From: Mycteria americana
Lineage: Eukaryota; Chordata; Aves; Ciconiiformes; Ciconiidae
Assembly: GCF_035582795.1 (NCBI RefSeq)
Contig: NC_134365.1
Coordinates: 77,915,635-77,979,634, forward strand
Direction: 5' to 3'
DNA: 64,000 bases
The notes beneath the pieces are model-generated. The model did no database searches. It had not been told where the DNA came from and worked only from the letters and a program-made list of their open reading frames with translations. How positions within the stretch are numbered: position 1 is the first letter of the stretch; every line of letters begins with the position of its first letter. This document shows, piece after piece, positions 1 to 15,000 of the stretch. Both the position numbers and the translations under genes were made by a program.

Positions 1-3000
1 TCTTACATACAGTGCCATTTTCTTGGCCAGCTACATGAACATGAATTTTAATATATCGCACAAGGACATTTTTCTTCTAATAATACAAGAATATTATGTT
101 ATTCTTAAACAAATTCCAGTGTAACTTATGGTAAGTCATACCTAAACTCTGTAGCAAGTTGTCTGGATTTTATAGCAGGCTGGAAAATTTGCAGCAGCTT
201 CATCTGGATTAAATGGGAACCTCACTTTGCAATTAGAACTCATTTCCACATGGTATTGACTTCCACAGCTTGGAAATTAATCTTTGATTGCAAGTGTTTA
301 TTTTCTAGATATTTCTCTTGATCAGCAGTGAAGTTGCTAATACTGTATGCACTTGCCATCTTCAGACTGTGTATCCAAATGCTTGGAAAAAATGAGCAGT
401 TTTCACCTTTTAGAACGACAGTTTGTTAGAGTGTCCAGACCAGTTTTATCACAAGTTACTGTAGGATTTATCTCCAATCCCCTTCAGAAAACACTGCTGT
501 GACTCATGCTCATGTTTTATCTTCCTAATCATGAAACCTAGAAAGATGTATTTTTTAAAATTAAAATTAAAGTTCTGTTGCATAAAGAGGATCCATCAAG
601 TCTAAAGCTAAAACAGTACCATTAGAACAACTTGTGCTTCACAGGCAGCTAAGTTTCTCTCAACTTCCTTCGCATTTAGCCCCATAATTAGTCTCTAAAT
701 ACAATAAAACTTGTGTTTGATTAAAGCATGTCTGACAAAAATGCATCTAGTTAGTCCTGATGAATTGTTCCAAAGACTAATAACAGAAGAATTGATTGCC
801 TTATTTTTTCATTTGAATTTGTGTATCTAGTGAAGATACTACACCATATGATGTAGTCACCTCTTAAACTCCTTTGTCAAAGGCTAAACAGATTGACTGC
901 TAACATTAAGCTCTAAAGCATCCACTCCATCCCTTGAATCATGATTGTGGCTTTTTTTTTTGCACAACTTTCCAACATTCTGGGAATGAGAGCACCTGAT
1001 GTGAAGCTGTGTTCTGGTTTTGACCTTGACAATATATGAAAATAAAACTCCTATTTCTGCTCAGTACTTTTTCCAGACATCTTTGGGACAGTAACCCTTT
1101 CGGAGATCCTCACAGTAGAAGCCAAGATCTTATGAAAAAAAGACAAATATCACCCATTTATAACCCACTACTTGCATCAACATGGGGGGTAAAGGGAAGA
1201 AATTCCACTTGCAATTTATGGGGCCATTTAGGTGATAAAGAGAAGAGAACCTGGTTAGCCATTTGGCAAATTCCATTTGGGACAAGAAAAGACAGCTGCA
1301 CTGTAACATACCCTGTTTTCCTCCCTGTTCTTTGGGTTGTACAGCAAAGTGTGAAGGTATGATTAGCTGCTAAGATCATCATAATTCCATCACTTTTGTG
1401 GCGTTCTGAAAGACAGGAATTCCCAATCACAGTATTAAATTTACTTAATAAACTTGGGAAGTCATTGACTTGCCTCTTGCCTCAGTTTCCCATTTGTAAC
1501 AATTGAATTATAATCCTGCCCAGCCCATGGGCTCTCCTGGTTATAACAATAAACCACACACCTGTTTTTGATGCATGCAAGCCACGGGTATATGCATAAT
1601 TCATGGAGGACTTCACTTCTTTTCCCCAGCAATTCCCCCACACCCTATTTCCCCTCGAGCTTTCTCTTTGTGTCTTACTAGAGGGTGAGGATTATCTGTG
1701 AATTTATTTTCAAGGAAATTTTAAAGGGATTAAGATTATGTTAGCTGTGAGTTGTACATATGGAAATACAGAATGAATATACAGACAGTACTATGACATA
1801 TGTGAAGTGCAGTAGAAACATATGTAATAAAATGGATAGATTTGGTTCCACTTTGAACAAACTTTTCATGCATACATTCAAAATAAAAGGAATACTTCAG
1901 ACACATTTGTGTGATTGGATTATTTGGGGATTGACAGCTGTATTTTATGAAAATGCCATGAGAAAATCAGGTTAGTAGTAAATCTCAGCATCAGGAATAA
2001 CACTTTGGTACATTTTAGGAGTGTCTGAAATTCTCCCTTGTTTACAGTTCAGTTTTTGATCTACCAAAAAACCCCAACCTACAACAAAAACCAGATACAT
2101 ACACAAATTACCATGGCCTTACTACAGAACAGGAACACTCTTCAGTCATTATCCTACATTAGTGAGGGTTTTCAGCAACCCATGGGGTATTCTCTTTCCT
2201 GTCGCATGAAAACAGTTGCATCCCTCCCCCTAGGAACTTTCTACCGTTACTTTCAGGCAATTTCTGCTGTTTTGAACAAAATGGCTTATTATGGATCTGC
2301 ATATATCAAGGCTGGAAAGTCAATCCCATTTGATAAACAAATAGAAATACAGAACTAATTACTGGTTCAAAATTGCACTTTCGCGCGCTGTTCTTTATGC
2401 TCCAGCTTCTCATACAGGATCCCCATGAATAGGCAAGGATCACCATCATGCTTTGCACACCGTTAACCACATCGTTACAGAAGGGGCAGGATACAATCTG
2501 GACATGTAACGAATGGAAATTGAGTTGGTCTTTGCAGCAGCTATCAAAACTGGGCCAGATAAATGATAAAAATCAATAGGAGACTTGCTATTGCCCTCAT
2601 CTGGGCGTATGAAGAGAACACAAATTATGTAGCATCATTCTTGATTGATCTATGTTAATATGCCTTAAAAACCAAATTGTCGGTCCTAATCATCACAATG
2701 ATTAGTTTGCTTTCATAAATTTATTGACCAAGGAACGTATTCCCAAAGACAAGCTCTAAACGCTGACAGCAGTCTCTTCCGTCCTTCTCTATAGAGGAAA
2801 GAAGGAGAACAAGCACTACCACAGGGTGATTCAGAAATCCTGAATTGTGGTCCTCATCTGCTTGCTCTCTGCATACGCTAGCATCTTTTCACTTACTAGA
2901 AAGGGCAACAAGCCTCAGCTATTTTAAGTTAGCCTTTGGATTGCCTTGCCCTTCCTGTCATTAAATGATTTCCCTATTTATTTCTATGACTTCCCTGTTT

Positions 3001-6000
3001 ATCTCCCTATTTATATAACCTAAGCCAGTTCATAGGTTATCATCTGAAAAAAATATTTCAGTACCTGCTTATGTTCAATACCTGCTTAAATTTGAGCACT
3101 GTTTCCTCTATACACCCAAGATGGAAGGACTGGATTGAAACCAGTTGAAAATAATGAAAATATGTTCATTACATTCAAGGGGCACTGGATCAGACCCTCT
3201 CTAAAGCCCTGTTCTTGCAAACACAAAGTCTTTCAGAGCACACGGATCCCAACTACGTTAACTTTATTGCTAGTTTTGGCTCTGATAGGCTGAAGCATCC
3301 AGTCCTGTGTAGCCATAATATTCTTGAATCAGTGCCATGAATACAGCTGGACTACCCAGATCCACAATGGGAGATCTTTGCACAAGTTTTGCTTAAAAGC
3401 TAGAAGGCTAGCGCATATCTCAGTGCTGATAAGACTATTACACAAACAAGCACAACAAATCTAAGAATTGTACTATGCATTTTAAAGTCTGGGTTTGCTT
3501 TTAGTTTCAGTACATATTCCTTAAGCAACACTTCATCTGAAAGTATTTTTTTACTTAGTAATTTTCAAAAAATTGAAGCTGACAATGCACATTTAATAAG
3601 CGTAGAAATGGCTTCTGGTTTCCTAAGTATCAAAATATGCTAATTATAAGTACAACTATTCATTATTTTCCAACTTTCCATTTTTACACACATATGAATA
3701 TCTCCTAATTGTTAAAATTGAAAAACAAACAAATGTACCCATTATACTTTTTATGAATCCAGCCCATTGTTCAAGGAAAAGAAATCATTCTTTACACAAA
3801 GATTTGCTCTGAAATTGCTGCCAAAGAAAATAACCTTGAGTTATTTGCTGCATAACTGCCACATGAGTACATTAATGGTGCCTAGGGACAGCTTCGTCTG
3901 GAGCATGTGACTTTTAAGAAAAAGCTTTTAAGTTCAATATTTTAAAATTGCTGCCATATCCCTTTTCTTTCTCTGATTTTTAAATTAAATCCAGTTATCG
4001 CATATAGGAAGAAGTCAGATGGGTTTTGTTCCTATGTTTTCAATCATTTATCTAACAATGAAGGTTTGTATTGCCTGGCTGCAGTGAATTCAGGATATCA
4101 TTGGGATGTTAAGGAAATAGGTGCATATATATATTTCATGGGTGGTTTTTCCCACAAAACTGGAGAACGTAGCCCCGGTATGAAACGTGAATAACTTTCC
4201 TGACCATTAGGACTAGATGATCAAGACTGCCCAACTGTGAAAGCATGAAAGCTAAGACCTGGGATCTGGTCTTAAGGAGAGTTATATTTTTCACGTAATC
4301 AAGTAAATCTTTAGATGGTAGGTCCATCCAAAAAGGGTTTACTTCTTCCTAGCAATGACTGGGTTTCAGAAATGTTAGACTACTGGGTTTTTTTCAGAAA
4401 ATCTTTAATATCCTTTTGGTGAGGTAATACAATTGCTCTGTCTCTCTGGAGTTGGGCTGGCCTATCTGAAAGAAGTGCTATGAGCACAAACAGGGCTCTC
4501 TGACAGAATTTGTGGATCCAAAACACGTCTCTGAAAATGAATATTTTCCCCTGACTATACAGTAAGTGTCCCCAGCCCAAAAGATATGTATGGACAGTGC
4601 CTTAAGTCAGGATCTTGACAGAAAAAGCCCTCCTAATAATTACAGGACTGGTCCAAAGTCCATTAAAGTTAATTGAGAGACTCGACACTGTGTCCCAGAA
4701 CAACCATAACGGGATTACAGGATAAAATATTTGTTAATCAATCCAAGGCAAATATTCAGCAGGCTTTGGCTTGAATCAGAAACAGCTGCAGAGTCCAAAA
4801 CCAGAAATCAATTCAGGAGACCACACTGTGAAGAGACAGCAGGAAGAAAAGTGGTGGCAGAACTTGGTCTAAAGAACAATATTGTTTTCTTTTTTTTTCA
4901 AGACCAATGCAGAAAGAAGCATTTTAAGTGGATTATATTATACTGTAATTCAAAACTAGAAACCTAAAGGACAGCACAGGCCCAGGCCCTATCACATGAG
5001 ATGCATTTTGTCTAAAAGTCACAGCCACAGGTCCATGCTATGAAAGCTATGTTGTCCAGTGAAATATGACAGACAAAGATATCAAAGAAATATGGCATAG
5101 CAGCTAGTAGAGCATCCAATACCCTAGAACATCCCTGGACCCACAGCTTTGAAGCAGACGGTCTTTACATATACAGAAACCTCACTGGGAACCTCACAAA
5201 TAGAAGAAAATGTCTTTCTGATGAACATGACTTTTTAGGCTGCTGGGTTTGGAATATGACACTCCAAGCTTTTGCCTGAGGAGGAGAGCTGAGTGGGAAG
5301 AAAGGGGGACAGATCAGAATCATAGAATGGTTAGGGTTGGAGGGACCTTAAAGATCACCTAGTTCCAGCCCCTCTGCCATGGGCAGAGATACCTTCCACT
5401 AGAACAGGTTGCTCAAAGCCTCATCCAACCTGGCCTAAACAGTCTAAAAAGACAGTTAGGATTTACTTCACCTGCCTGCTTATCTGCCCCTGATATGCTA
5501 AAAAACACCTTCGAAACCCAAGGATTTTTGTTAGACTGCGGGCATAGATTTTTGTCAAGGAATTTCCTGGATGGTGATTTCGAGAATCTAAATATTCCAT
5601 GGGAGGCCCAGAAATCTGCCACGTTTCATTTAGATTTTTTGCTATTCACTTTGAATTTTTCCTGTTTCTCAGCCATTATCGCTACTGTCAGCAGTCAGAT
5701 TTTTGGAGTGGTCAAGTGAATCAATAAGGCTCCCAGCATGCAAAAAAGAAAGTATTGTGCTTGCCCAATTTATGAGGAATTCAGTGGGAGACACAAATAT
5801 ACTTAAAAGATAGCGGAGGACATTTAGATTCAAATTTCTTGGGTTGCCCATGCCTCCCCAGCCAACTATGGTACAGACAAAATAAACCCAGTCAATATGA
5901 CCTAAGTTGCTCACTTGGACAATGTTCTTTTAGGGCATGATGATTTCAAGAGGTATAGCTTTTGTACATTAATAAATCTGCAGATGGAGGAGTGGAGTAT

Positions 6001-9000
6001 ATTCATCTGTTTTATGTTGTCCTGGAGGTTTAACTGGATCAGTGCAAAATTATGAGCAGATAAGTGAATTTGACCCATGATTTTAACCATACTTTCAAAA
6101 GAAAAGCATTTTATGCCTTTGACTAGGGAATTAATATCCTTCCTTAAATGTATTATTAACATTAATTGTCTTGCACTTGTACTTTGAGAAGCGAACACAC
6201 TTTCAGGTTGCCTTAAGGTTCATCCATAATAAGACATTCAGGTATAGTTTGGGTATATTTAAACATTCTCAGTTTTACTAGGCTTCTTCAAAAGAGTATC
6301 TCAGTTGTTTGTGTGGTATTCCATCAGTAAGCAAATAAAATAAATGTTACATTTTATCTCCCTATTATTTCTGATATTCTTTCATACAGAGGTGACTCAG
6401 TACCATTATTTTCACTTGTTAAGCTTCAGAAGTTTTTCTTGATAAAAATTCATCATTTTAGAGCTTTAAACCCCCAAAATAAAAATTTGTGTTCTTTTTT
6501 ATTATTCAGCACTTATGAGATGTCGTAGCATTTTTATAGATTTATTACCTTTCAGATTGCAATGCCAAACACAAGGTTTATTGTCAAATAAAGCATCATT
6601 TTGGGGTTTTGATTGCCTGCTTTAGAAGAGTATTGCTTCTGTTCTATAATTGCCTGTACCAAATTATTTAATTGGTTTTGTTGATATCTAATTCTGGAAA
6701 GTATCCCAACCAGAAAAAACACACAAAATGAAATGGTGTAGCCAGGCAATATGAACTGACAAAAATTATTTTGGAAGTTGCTCAAAATGAAAAAAATATC
6801 CCAATAAAAAAACCACAACAAAAATCCTAAAGCAATAAAGTACCATCCTAATTTGCTTCATTTTCTTTTAGGTCCCTATCCAGCAAATAGTATCTGTAGC
6901 CGTATTTCCTGATGGATTTCATAGACTCCAAAATCCACAGAAAGTCATTCAAAATCATAAGACACTAAACATTATTCGGAAACAGAGTATGTAACATGAG
7001 ATTCGTGTTGGTTTAAGGCAGTTTGTAGCTGATCTCCCTGCGTGCCATTGGCATCAATTCACAGGCATTGTCATCACTTGATCTCTTTCAACATTTCCAT
7101 CACAGTGCCTTATAAGCACAACTTCACAGCAACCCATCGGCAAAGATACTAAGGAAATATTCCACATGCTCTTTGGATATTACTCTCCTACCCCATCATC
7201 CTTGGGCCATCCTTCTTCCTGCAGCCCCTACTGCAGTCAAAGCTCCAGCTACTTCCCATCCCCACGTCCCTGCTCTGAGAGAGCAGGCTCTGCTGCAGCT
7301 TCTGTCAGTACAAACTAGTAGCGGCACTGGATCCATCATATCTGAAGCACGTATGGACTCCCAATATTAATACGTAGCCATTGCTCTGCCATTGAAGAGC
7401 AGAAAAATCTAGTTTCCAGTCGCTATATAAACATTAATCAAGGGTTACATTGTACCTCTGGGGTAAGCAAGTATTACTCCCTTATGCAGCTGTGCAAACT
7501 AGAGCCCCCAAAGGTTAAGTGTTTCTTCTGAGGCTCCTGGTGACCCAGCTGCCAAGCCAAGATGACTGGGTCACTGAATCAAGCCTCTCCATGCTTTCTG
7601 GCTTCACCCTACTCGGAGGCAGTCTCTGAGTTTCACAATTTCACCGTATCACTTCAACATGAAAATCAAGCTAAGGGGAGAGTAAGCAGATCATAGTACA
7701 CGATACAACATTTCCCTCTTCACTGCCTCAAGTTGAACAGGATGTGAAGATGTGCCATGGTACTATTTTATTTCAAACAACAGCGTTCTTCTACCCCGTG
7801 GGCAAAAACCCACTCATATTCAAACTACCTGCAGGAATTCAGCAAAAGGACGAAGCAGCCGATCAGAGCTGTTGCCTTTTTCAAAGGCAAGATTTCACCT
7901 GGTTATCAGGATCTTTTTTCCAGTGAGAGGCAATGGCTCTGCTTTCTCCACTCACTGATCTCAGCAGGAGTGGGAAGACGCTTTCTCATTCAGAAGCCAA
8001 CAATTTCAAATCAGCTGTGAAAGGGGCGGGTTCCTCATTCCTGTAGGTATGTCCTGCACACATGCTTTGTCCTCTTGATACATTAGTTCTGCTGAATAAT
8101 ATTTCAAAAATGTCTTATGTATATCCTATGTCAGCCAAAGAAACTGAAGGGGTCAAGCAGCAGGCTGTCCGAACACCTTTTATAAGCAGAGTAAGGAAAT
8201 CCTTTCCTCTCTTCACTACTTCTTCCTCTGGAAGAGCCTCTGGGGTTCTCACTCCCTCTTCTGTTCAGCTTTCAGAGTGGAGTAGGCACCAGCATCTCCA
8301 TGCAGACTCCTCAACCCTGTCCTGGGTCTGAGGCCAAGAACGTCCATCCCCAATGTCACTCTGCAAGACTGCAGGCAAGTGGAGTCCCACATTGTCCCTC
8401 CAGTATCTTAACCCTCATCCTGAAAATCTGATTGGGATGAATTCTGATGCAGGACTCATCCCTTTGGAATGGATTACGAACATATTTATCCTTGCACACT
8501 ACTGCATCCATTTAGTCAGAGAAAGGCTGAAGGCTGCAACTTGCAGACAGAAGATAAACTGGCAAATTAGCCTGCTGCAACAGCCCCCAGACACTGTCAT
8601 TCAGAAGATCACAAAGGCCCCGTCATTTATTGTTATTATTGCTCTCACAGAAAAATCATGGCTGTTTCTTTACTTTTCAAATTCTGAGTCCTTCATCCTA
8701 AAACAGGTGATCTCAAGAATTTGCCTTAGTGTGTGCCTCTGTATCCATCCTGCACAGCTGTAGTCAAAAAGTCTGCAGCACCTGATAATGTTTTTCACAT
8801 TCTTTGCAATCTACAAATTACAGGTGATTTCAAGGAACAAGAAACCAATACTGACACAACTGACACAAATGCAAGCACCGGAAAGCTTTGCTAACATGTA
8901 ATACAAAATGCCATTTTATACCTATTTTGATAATACAGGCCAACCTTCCCCAGCACAGTAGGAAATGTTACAATAACACTCTGTGAGAAATGACTATTTT

Positions 9001-12000
9001 GCATTTACTCAATGTCTAAGGCAATTTCCTCTTCAAATGGCACTAGTACACTTCAAAACTCTTCTAGGCAAAGCAATGAATTTCAGATACAATTCATATA
9101 TTTTAAACAGTAGGCAGAGGATGAACTTCCTTCAGTAACTGAAACCTAGAGATTTGCTGGAAACCAAATATCAAAGATCAAGGCAGGTATACACTTCATA
9201 AGTATCAGTGAACTTCAGAATATCAGTGAATTATTTGTTCTACATATAGCAAAGCATTCTTTTTCTCACTTCACTTCAAAAATTACCAAAATCAAGAAGA
9301 TTTAGAGGTTGAAAGAAAAAGTATAGATGGGACAAACTGATGAATATATTCGAATTCTAGCAATTGCAACTCTCTTCTCCAAGTCTGTTAAAAATTTCAG
9401 CAACCTGGACCTTAAAGTATGCTTACAAACTGAAAACTGACAATAAAAGTAGTATTGAAGGCTTCCATGCTTACTCTGTTCTGTGTTGAATTTACTCAGC
9501 TTACAAGAATAAAGCCTTGTTTAAAAATACCACTCTTTTTAACTGCTGTTTCTGCAAATGCAACCGGGGAATTGAAAGTCAGGCTGTGTTCTTTCTGGCT
9601 CACATAATAGCAGCAATAATAAAGATTCTGCCGCTGCTCCTTACTCACTCATTCGCATGCGGCTGCCTGAAACAGAATTAAATCCAGCTCAGTTGCATAT
9701 GCTCTGCGGTGCTACTAGGAGTAAGGAGGAGGAAAGTCCTTGGAGGAAATCCTGATCACAGTGAAGCTGGTACTCCGATGCAGCCAAAATTTCATATTTT
9801 ATTTGTTTTAACCCAAAGAGTCAAGATTCCAAGCCCTGTACTCTCACTACAGAGCATTATGCAGAGCGAATAGGCCTATTTGTGGCTATAACCATCCACT
9901 GATGTAAGCAAAGGTTGCCCAAAGTAAGTAGCTATGAATCAGGCAGATTTGACTACCCCTTGGCAACTCTGCTTGGCGAAAAAGGGTAGAAGAGGATAAA
10001 GCTTTTTATCTGGCTGAAGACATGAAGAAGGAAAGACAGTTTTTATTCATTAAAAAAAGTCTTTTCCTATAGTGACAGATATAAAACAACAAAGGAAATT
10101 CAAATTCAAAGAAAGGATTAGACTTCACCAGAGTAGGCCAGGATTTCTCTTTCTTGCCACAACTGGCAAAACATTTCCACCACAACTCCAAGCTTTTCAT
10201 GGAGAAAGACATGCAGCAATCTTGATTAATTTCTCCCTGTAATCAGATTTAACTGAAATGTATTATTTAATGAGGGAGGCGAAGGTTTTGGATATTGTGG
10301 TGTCTGGCACCGGTGGTACATTTTTCTGCCAGCTTGATACAACCATTTGTCCTTCCAGGTTAGATAAGCTACGTACCAACCAGTTTATGCTATCAGAATC
10401 CTTCAGCAGAGACACTAGAAGCAATGTTCCTGTTTGTTCTCCGGAGTATGAGTGGTATCACAGCACTTTTAGCAACAACAGGGCCTTGTCATAGTGTCTT
10501 TGGCATAACGCTCTCTGTTGTCACTGACACATGCCAGCTGGCTGCTTCTCCCCACCCCAGCAGTGACTGCATTTCGGCAGCATTTATGCATGTGAAGCAC
10601 TTGGGGATCCCTGGGGAAGAAGGAGGACAATGAATATTTTAAATATTTTCTTATACTTCAGAAGCACAAAGGATATCCATGGAAAGCACATCCTCTACAG
10701 GCATCGCAACAGGAGGAACTTCCAGACACTCCCTTTTGCAGACTGCAGCTTCCTGTGAGACAATTTCCTGCCACAAATCACTGGAGTTCATTTTGCTATC
10801 CCCACAAGTATTGCCAGTCACTGTATATCAAGGTATTTTCCTCAGCAACTGTGTCTCCCATGGGTCTGGGCTTGCAAGGTGCCACCCGCGTCATGTGTTC
10901 CTTCCCTCTCCCTAGCCTTTTTGGAACTTGCTTGGTGGCTCAGGGTATTTGGCAAGGGTGGGAAAGAGATCTGGAAAGGGGTTTTCATGCATTCCCATTA
11001 CCCCAAACTCCTGAATTCTGCCTACAATAACATATACCACCTTCCTGGTGTTGAATGAGTCTGAGAGAGGTTTTAGGGAATCCCTGAGACAAACAGGCCC
11101 CCAGCATTATAGCCAGGAGAAGAATTGTGCTTTGCAGGGAAGGCAGCAGGCTGGATGGGGAGGCAGAGAAGTTCTGCACAGATGCGCTACAACGACTTGC
11201 CTGTCTAGGGGGATATGCATGGAGGAGACTGGGACAGACCCAGTGTTTCTTCTGCAGGAAACAAAAGCTGCTTGCCCTTGACACGAGGATCAGAAGCAAA
11301 ATCTGTGTTCAAACTTGTGGTTGCTGCCCCTCATTAGAGCTGTACAGTCACCCTAATAAACAACATATGGGAAATCTGGGGTAATTATTTGCCAAGAAAG
11401 CAAAAATAGCAAAATTTTTATGGCAGCATTAATAAATATGCTGTAAGGAATAAGTTGGGGACAGAGTGGTAAAACATGCTGCCTTCTTCCATTTTTGTGA
11501 AAACGTGTCGAAAATGCATAAATTAGTAAAGCAAAACCCGTGCTATAACACCTGGCACTCTCTCTGGTGAAAGGACTAGAGCTCAGATGTGCTTTCAAGG
11601 CAAACCCTGCAACACAGGACAGCCTGGAAGCTTACCACCCCACTAACCGTCCCTGAAGGGGCCGCGCATCAGATCCACGGTCTCCAAAACACCCTTCTCG
11701 AGAGGGAAGGAGGTGCACGTGAGGCAAGCTGGCCAGGGCAGGAAAAGGAAGACCCCCAGTAACTCTGCTTCCAGCCTGTCTCAGGGCAGTCTGACAGCAG
11801 TCTGTAGCAGTCTCCCTGTCTGGCTGTCCCCTTCCCTTCGGTCGGCACAGCCATGCAGAGATGTACGCTTAGATTTCCTGCCCGTCGTGGCACCCTGCTG
11901 TAACAGGCACTGGGGGAAGAAGGGGGATGACGGAGAAGCTTTTAGAGTTATGGTTATATGCCTTATCACCAAATGGAAGATTTCAATCTGCAAAGATCTA

Positions 12001-15000
12001 TCAATCTAGCATATTACACGCAGAGAGAGACACACATCAGATTTTGTTTGTTTTGTTAAAAAATAAAGAAAGAAAATAAATGCCTGAAAAATATTCTTCT
12101 CGTGCTATAAACACATCAATGCTCATTTTCCCTATATTCTACTTTGGGCCATTTTGTGTAAAATCTTTAATTAAAGTTTTTCTTTGAAATTGTCATCATC
12201 AAACCAGAAGAAAGTAAAAAACGGAAGGACACAGCTGTGCATATATGAAGTGCTATTCAGTACCAAATGAATTGGAACAAAATAAGTATCGTGACTGTTA
12301 TGCTCTTAGTTTTGGCTCTGTATTCTCAGTAGCACAGTCTAACTTGTCACTTTATATTGATTCCATCTGTTTACACTCTGCAGAGTATTGGCTTCCTACA
12401 GTGAACATTTCCTATTTACCAGCTGGTAAAGATAGGCCCAAACCAGATAGAAAAGAATTAGACTATTTTCAGATCCTCATAAACATAAAATCAAAAATTA
12501 ATGGGGGAGGGGAGATGAGGGTAGGGGGGAGTGAGGAAAATATATGGGCCTGATGCTTGTTCATATTGACAGCCCTTTACAACCCATTAGCAATTTTTAG
12601 GGACCTTGAAATTTGTGCAATGAGTACACAAAATAAATCAATTTTCAGTCCTCTTTACATTGTGCTTTACATGAATGGCCTTATTGTAAATGCGAATCAA
12701 TCCCAGTACTTCAGTAATCTTTAAAGAGAAACAGTTGGGGTCCAAACTTAGCTAATATAATACTCCCACTCCCACCAGCCAACTATGAGTGAAAGACCTC
12801 CATATAAAACGGATGTGCACATGCAGTACAGAACCATCTCTGTACTCTGACAAATTGAGTTTTAGTTATTTCTTTTTCATACTTGCTGGATTCCTTTAAG
12901 GAGACTATTATTTGGAGGAGCTGACTCACTTCAGGAGAGTCCTTCTACTGTTGTTAAAAAAAATGTTTCAGGTTGCAAGCTCTTCTTGAACAATTCAAGA
13001 ACACTGTGTCATTGAAGTTGAGGCTTCTTTCTATGGTGCCGTGTCCTTTTGCAAGTATTACTGGGGAACAAATCCTGTCCCTATTTTTGGAGTCCTAGCA
13101 GCCAAGTCAGTGAAATTGCACTCTACAAAGAAAAAGAGGGCAGATTTGGGTGCTTAGAAGACGAGCTGCCCTTTATTGAACAGGTCTCTGCTGCACCAGG
13201 GCAGTAGCATGCAGCCAGGGCATTGGCTGGCCAGGAACATGGAAAAGAAGGGTCTGGACTTCTGGTACGGTCTGAAAGTTCTGGTTCTTGTTACCTGCAG
13301 CACATAAAGAAGTGCATAACTATCCCAACTACATTGCTGCCTTACTTTCCTGAACACTCACTAGGTCAGTAGAAAAGAGCTCTTCCATGCACCATCACTT
13401 ATATTCCCAGGCACACATCTGTTCAGCGTTTGGCCCTCCTTCCCAGGCCAAGTTCTTTGCTTAGGAGGCAGCACTGGGGATCCTACACATCGTGGCCAAT
13501 TTCCTACAGTTTGCTGTTACTTTTCTTTCTTGATCAGGTTCCCCCCCCCCCGCTCCTTTTCTTTAAAGTTCCTTTTCCCAAGACAGTGACCTTCAGGAGT
13601 AACATTTTATTACATTTGACTAGGAATGATGGAAGGACTCCTATAGTCAAAACTAAACTTAGAGTTTTGCCCTGGCATTTGAAATACTCAAAATCTTTTC
13701 CTAGCTTATCTATGCTTTACTGAGCAAGTAAGACTGACTACAAAGGCAGTAAGACTTACGTCCAACGGATACAACAAACAACTTTGGCGTCATAAAAACA
13801 GGCAAGGTCAGCCCTGGGTCATTTGGTTAAGTGAACTGTCAGCGTGCTAGAGTTTCTAAGTGCAGGACAGTGATGAGAAATCCAAGGCCGCCTGTCAGGT
13901 CTTGGTTTGCCTATGTCTTTTCACTGACTAGAAGATGCTCTGAACCACCTGCTGCTTTTCTTGATCTTGGTCATTACACCAGTTGTGAAGTCTAAATACG
14001 GGTACATGTGGTAAGTGGTCCAAATGTGGCTTCCTGCCTATACAAAGAGAAAATTACTGTTCCTATTCCTTATTTTACTGAGGACATGAGGGACTTTTTC
14101 TTTTGTGGTTTTTTTTTTTTTTTTTTTAACATACACATACAAATTCAAAACCTAGTCAGAGTTACCAATATACAAGTATCCTTGACTGATGACGTGCATG
14201 CAAACAGAAGCAGAATAAGGTTTAGCTTGGGAATAAGCACCGTGATACGTTACAGATACGTATTTAAAAGAGTATATGAACTCTTAAATGTATCTGAATA
14301 ATTATCTGTGTACATCATGCATTTACATATCCTGCAGTACTTATTTAACTGAATTGTTCCTGGGATATATACATAGCAGTAACCTTGCCTTAAGTTAATG
14401 ATGTTTTTTGTTAATGTACTAAAATATACGTAACAGCTCTATTTCACAATGCTGTTAAAAAAATAACATAGAACCTTGTAAATTAAATATACCAGATCTC
14501 TAATTAGGACTTTGGAGGGTATTTTCAATTCAGAAATTCTATAATAAGAAGATATTTCAGCAGTTTCTTTTGTGGTAGGAAATGCTTAACATGAAAATGT
14601 AAACGTTACTCTTCAGTTAGCTGCATATAGCCAAATGAATAAAAGCTATGACATTAATAACAACTATACCAAGTTATGATTGATAGGCTTTTCTACAGCG
14701 AGAAAAGATTGTCTTGGATACAATCTGTCCTAACAGCCTTGCGATATGTTAATATTTTATTCAGACTAGAGTGAGGATATATTCAGATGTCCTACTCAGT
14801 GGAAGAGAAGCAAATGGGTTGCAAATACTACTGCAGCCCTGAGGTGCAATAGCAGCTGTGAAATCAGAAAGATTTTATTTCCCCCTCCCAAATTACAGGC
14901 CAAGCCCATGCCAAGCACAGCAGGAGGTTGGATTTTCCTTGGAATTTACATCAGGTTATGTTTAATGTATTTCCTCTTCTATGAACAGTCTTAGGGTAGA

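Noticed and set aside
142..203. Minus-strand exon-like segment with acceptor-like ATCCAG and donor GTATGA, reading KLLQIFQPAIKSRQLATEF
   Set aside because: The polypyrimidine tract is weak and I could not match the peptide to the expected next part of EFCAB6. A 62-nt open segment between AG and GT is common by chance.
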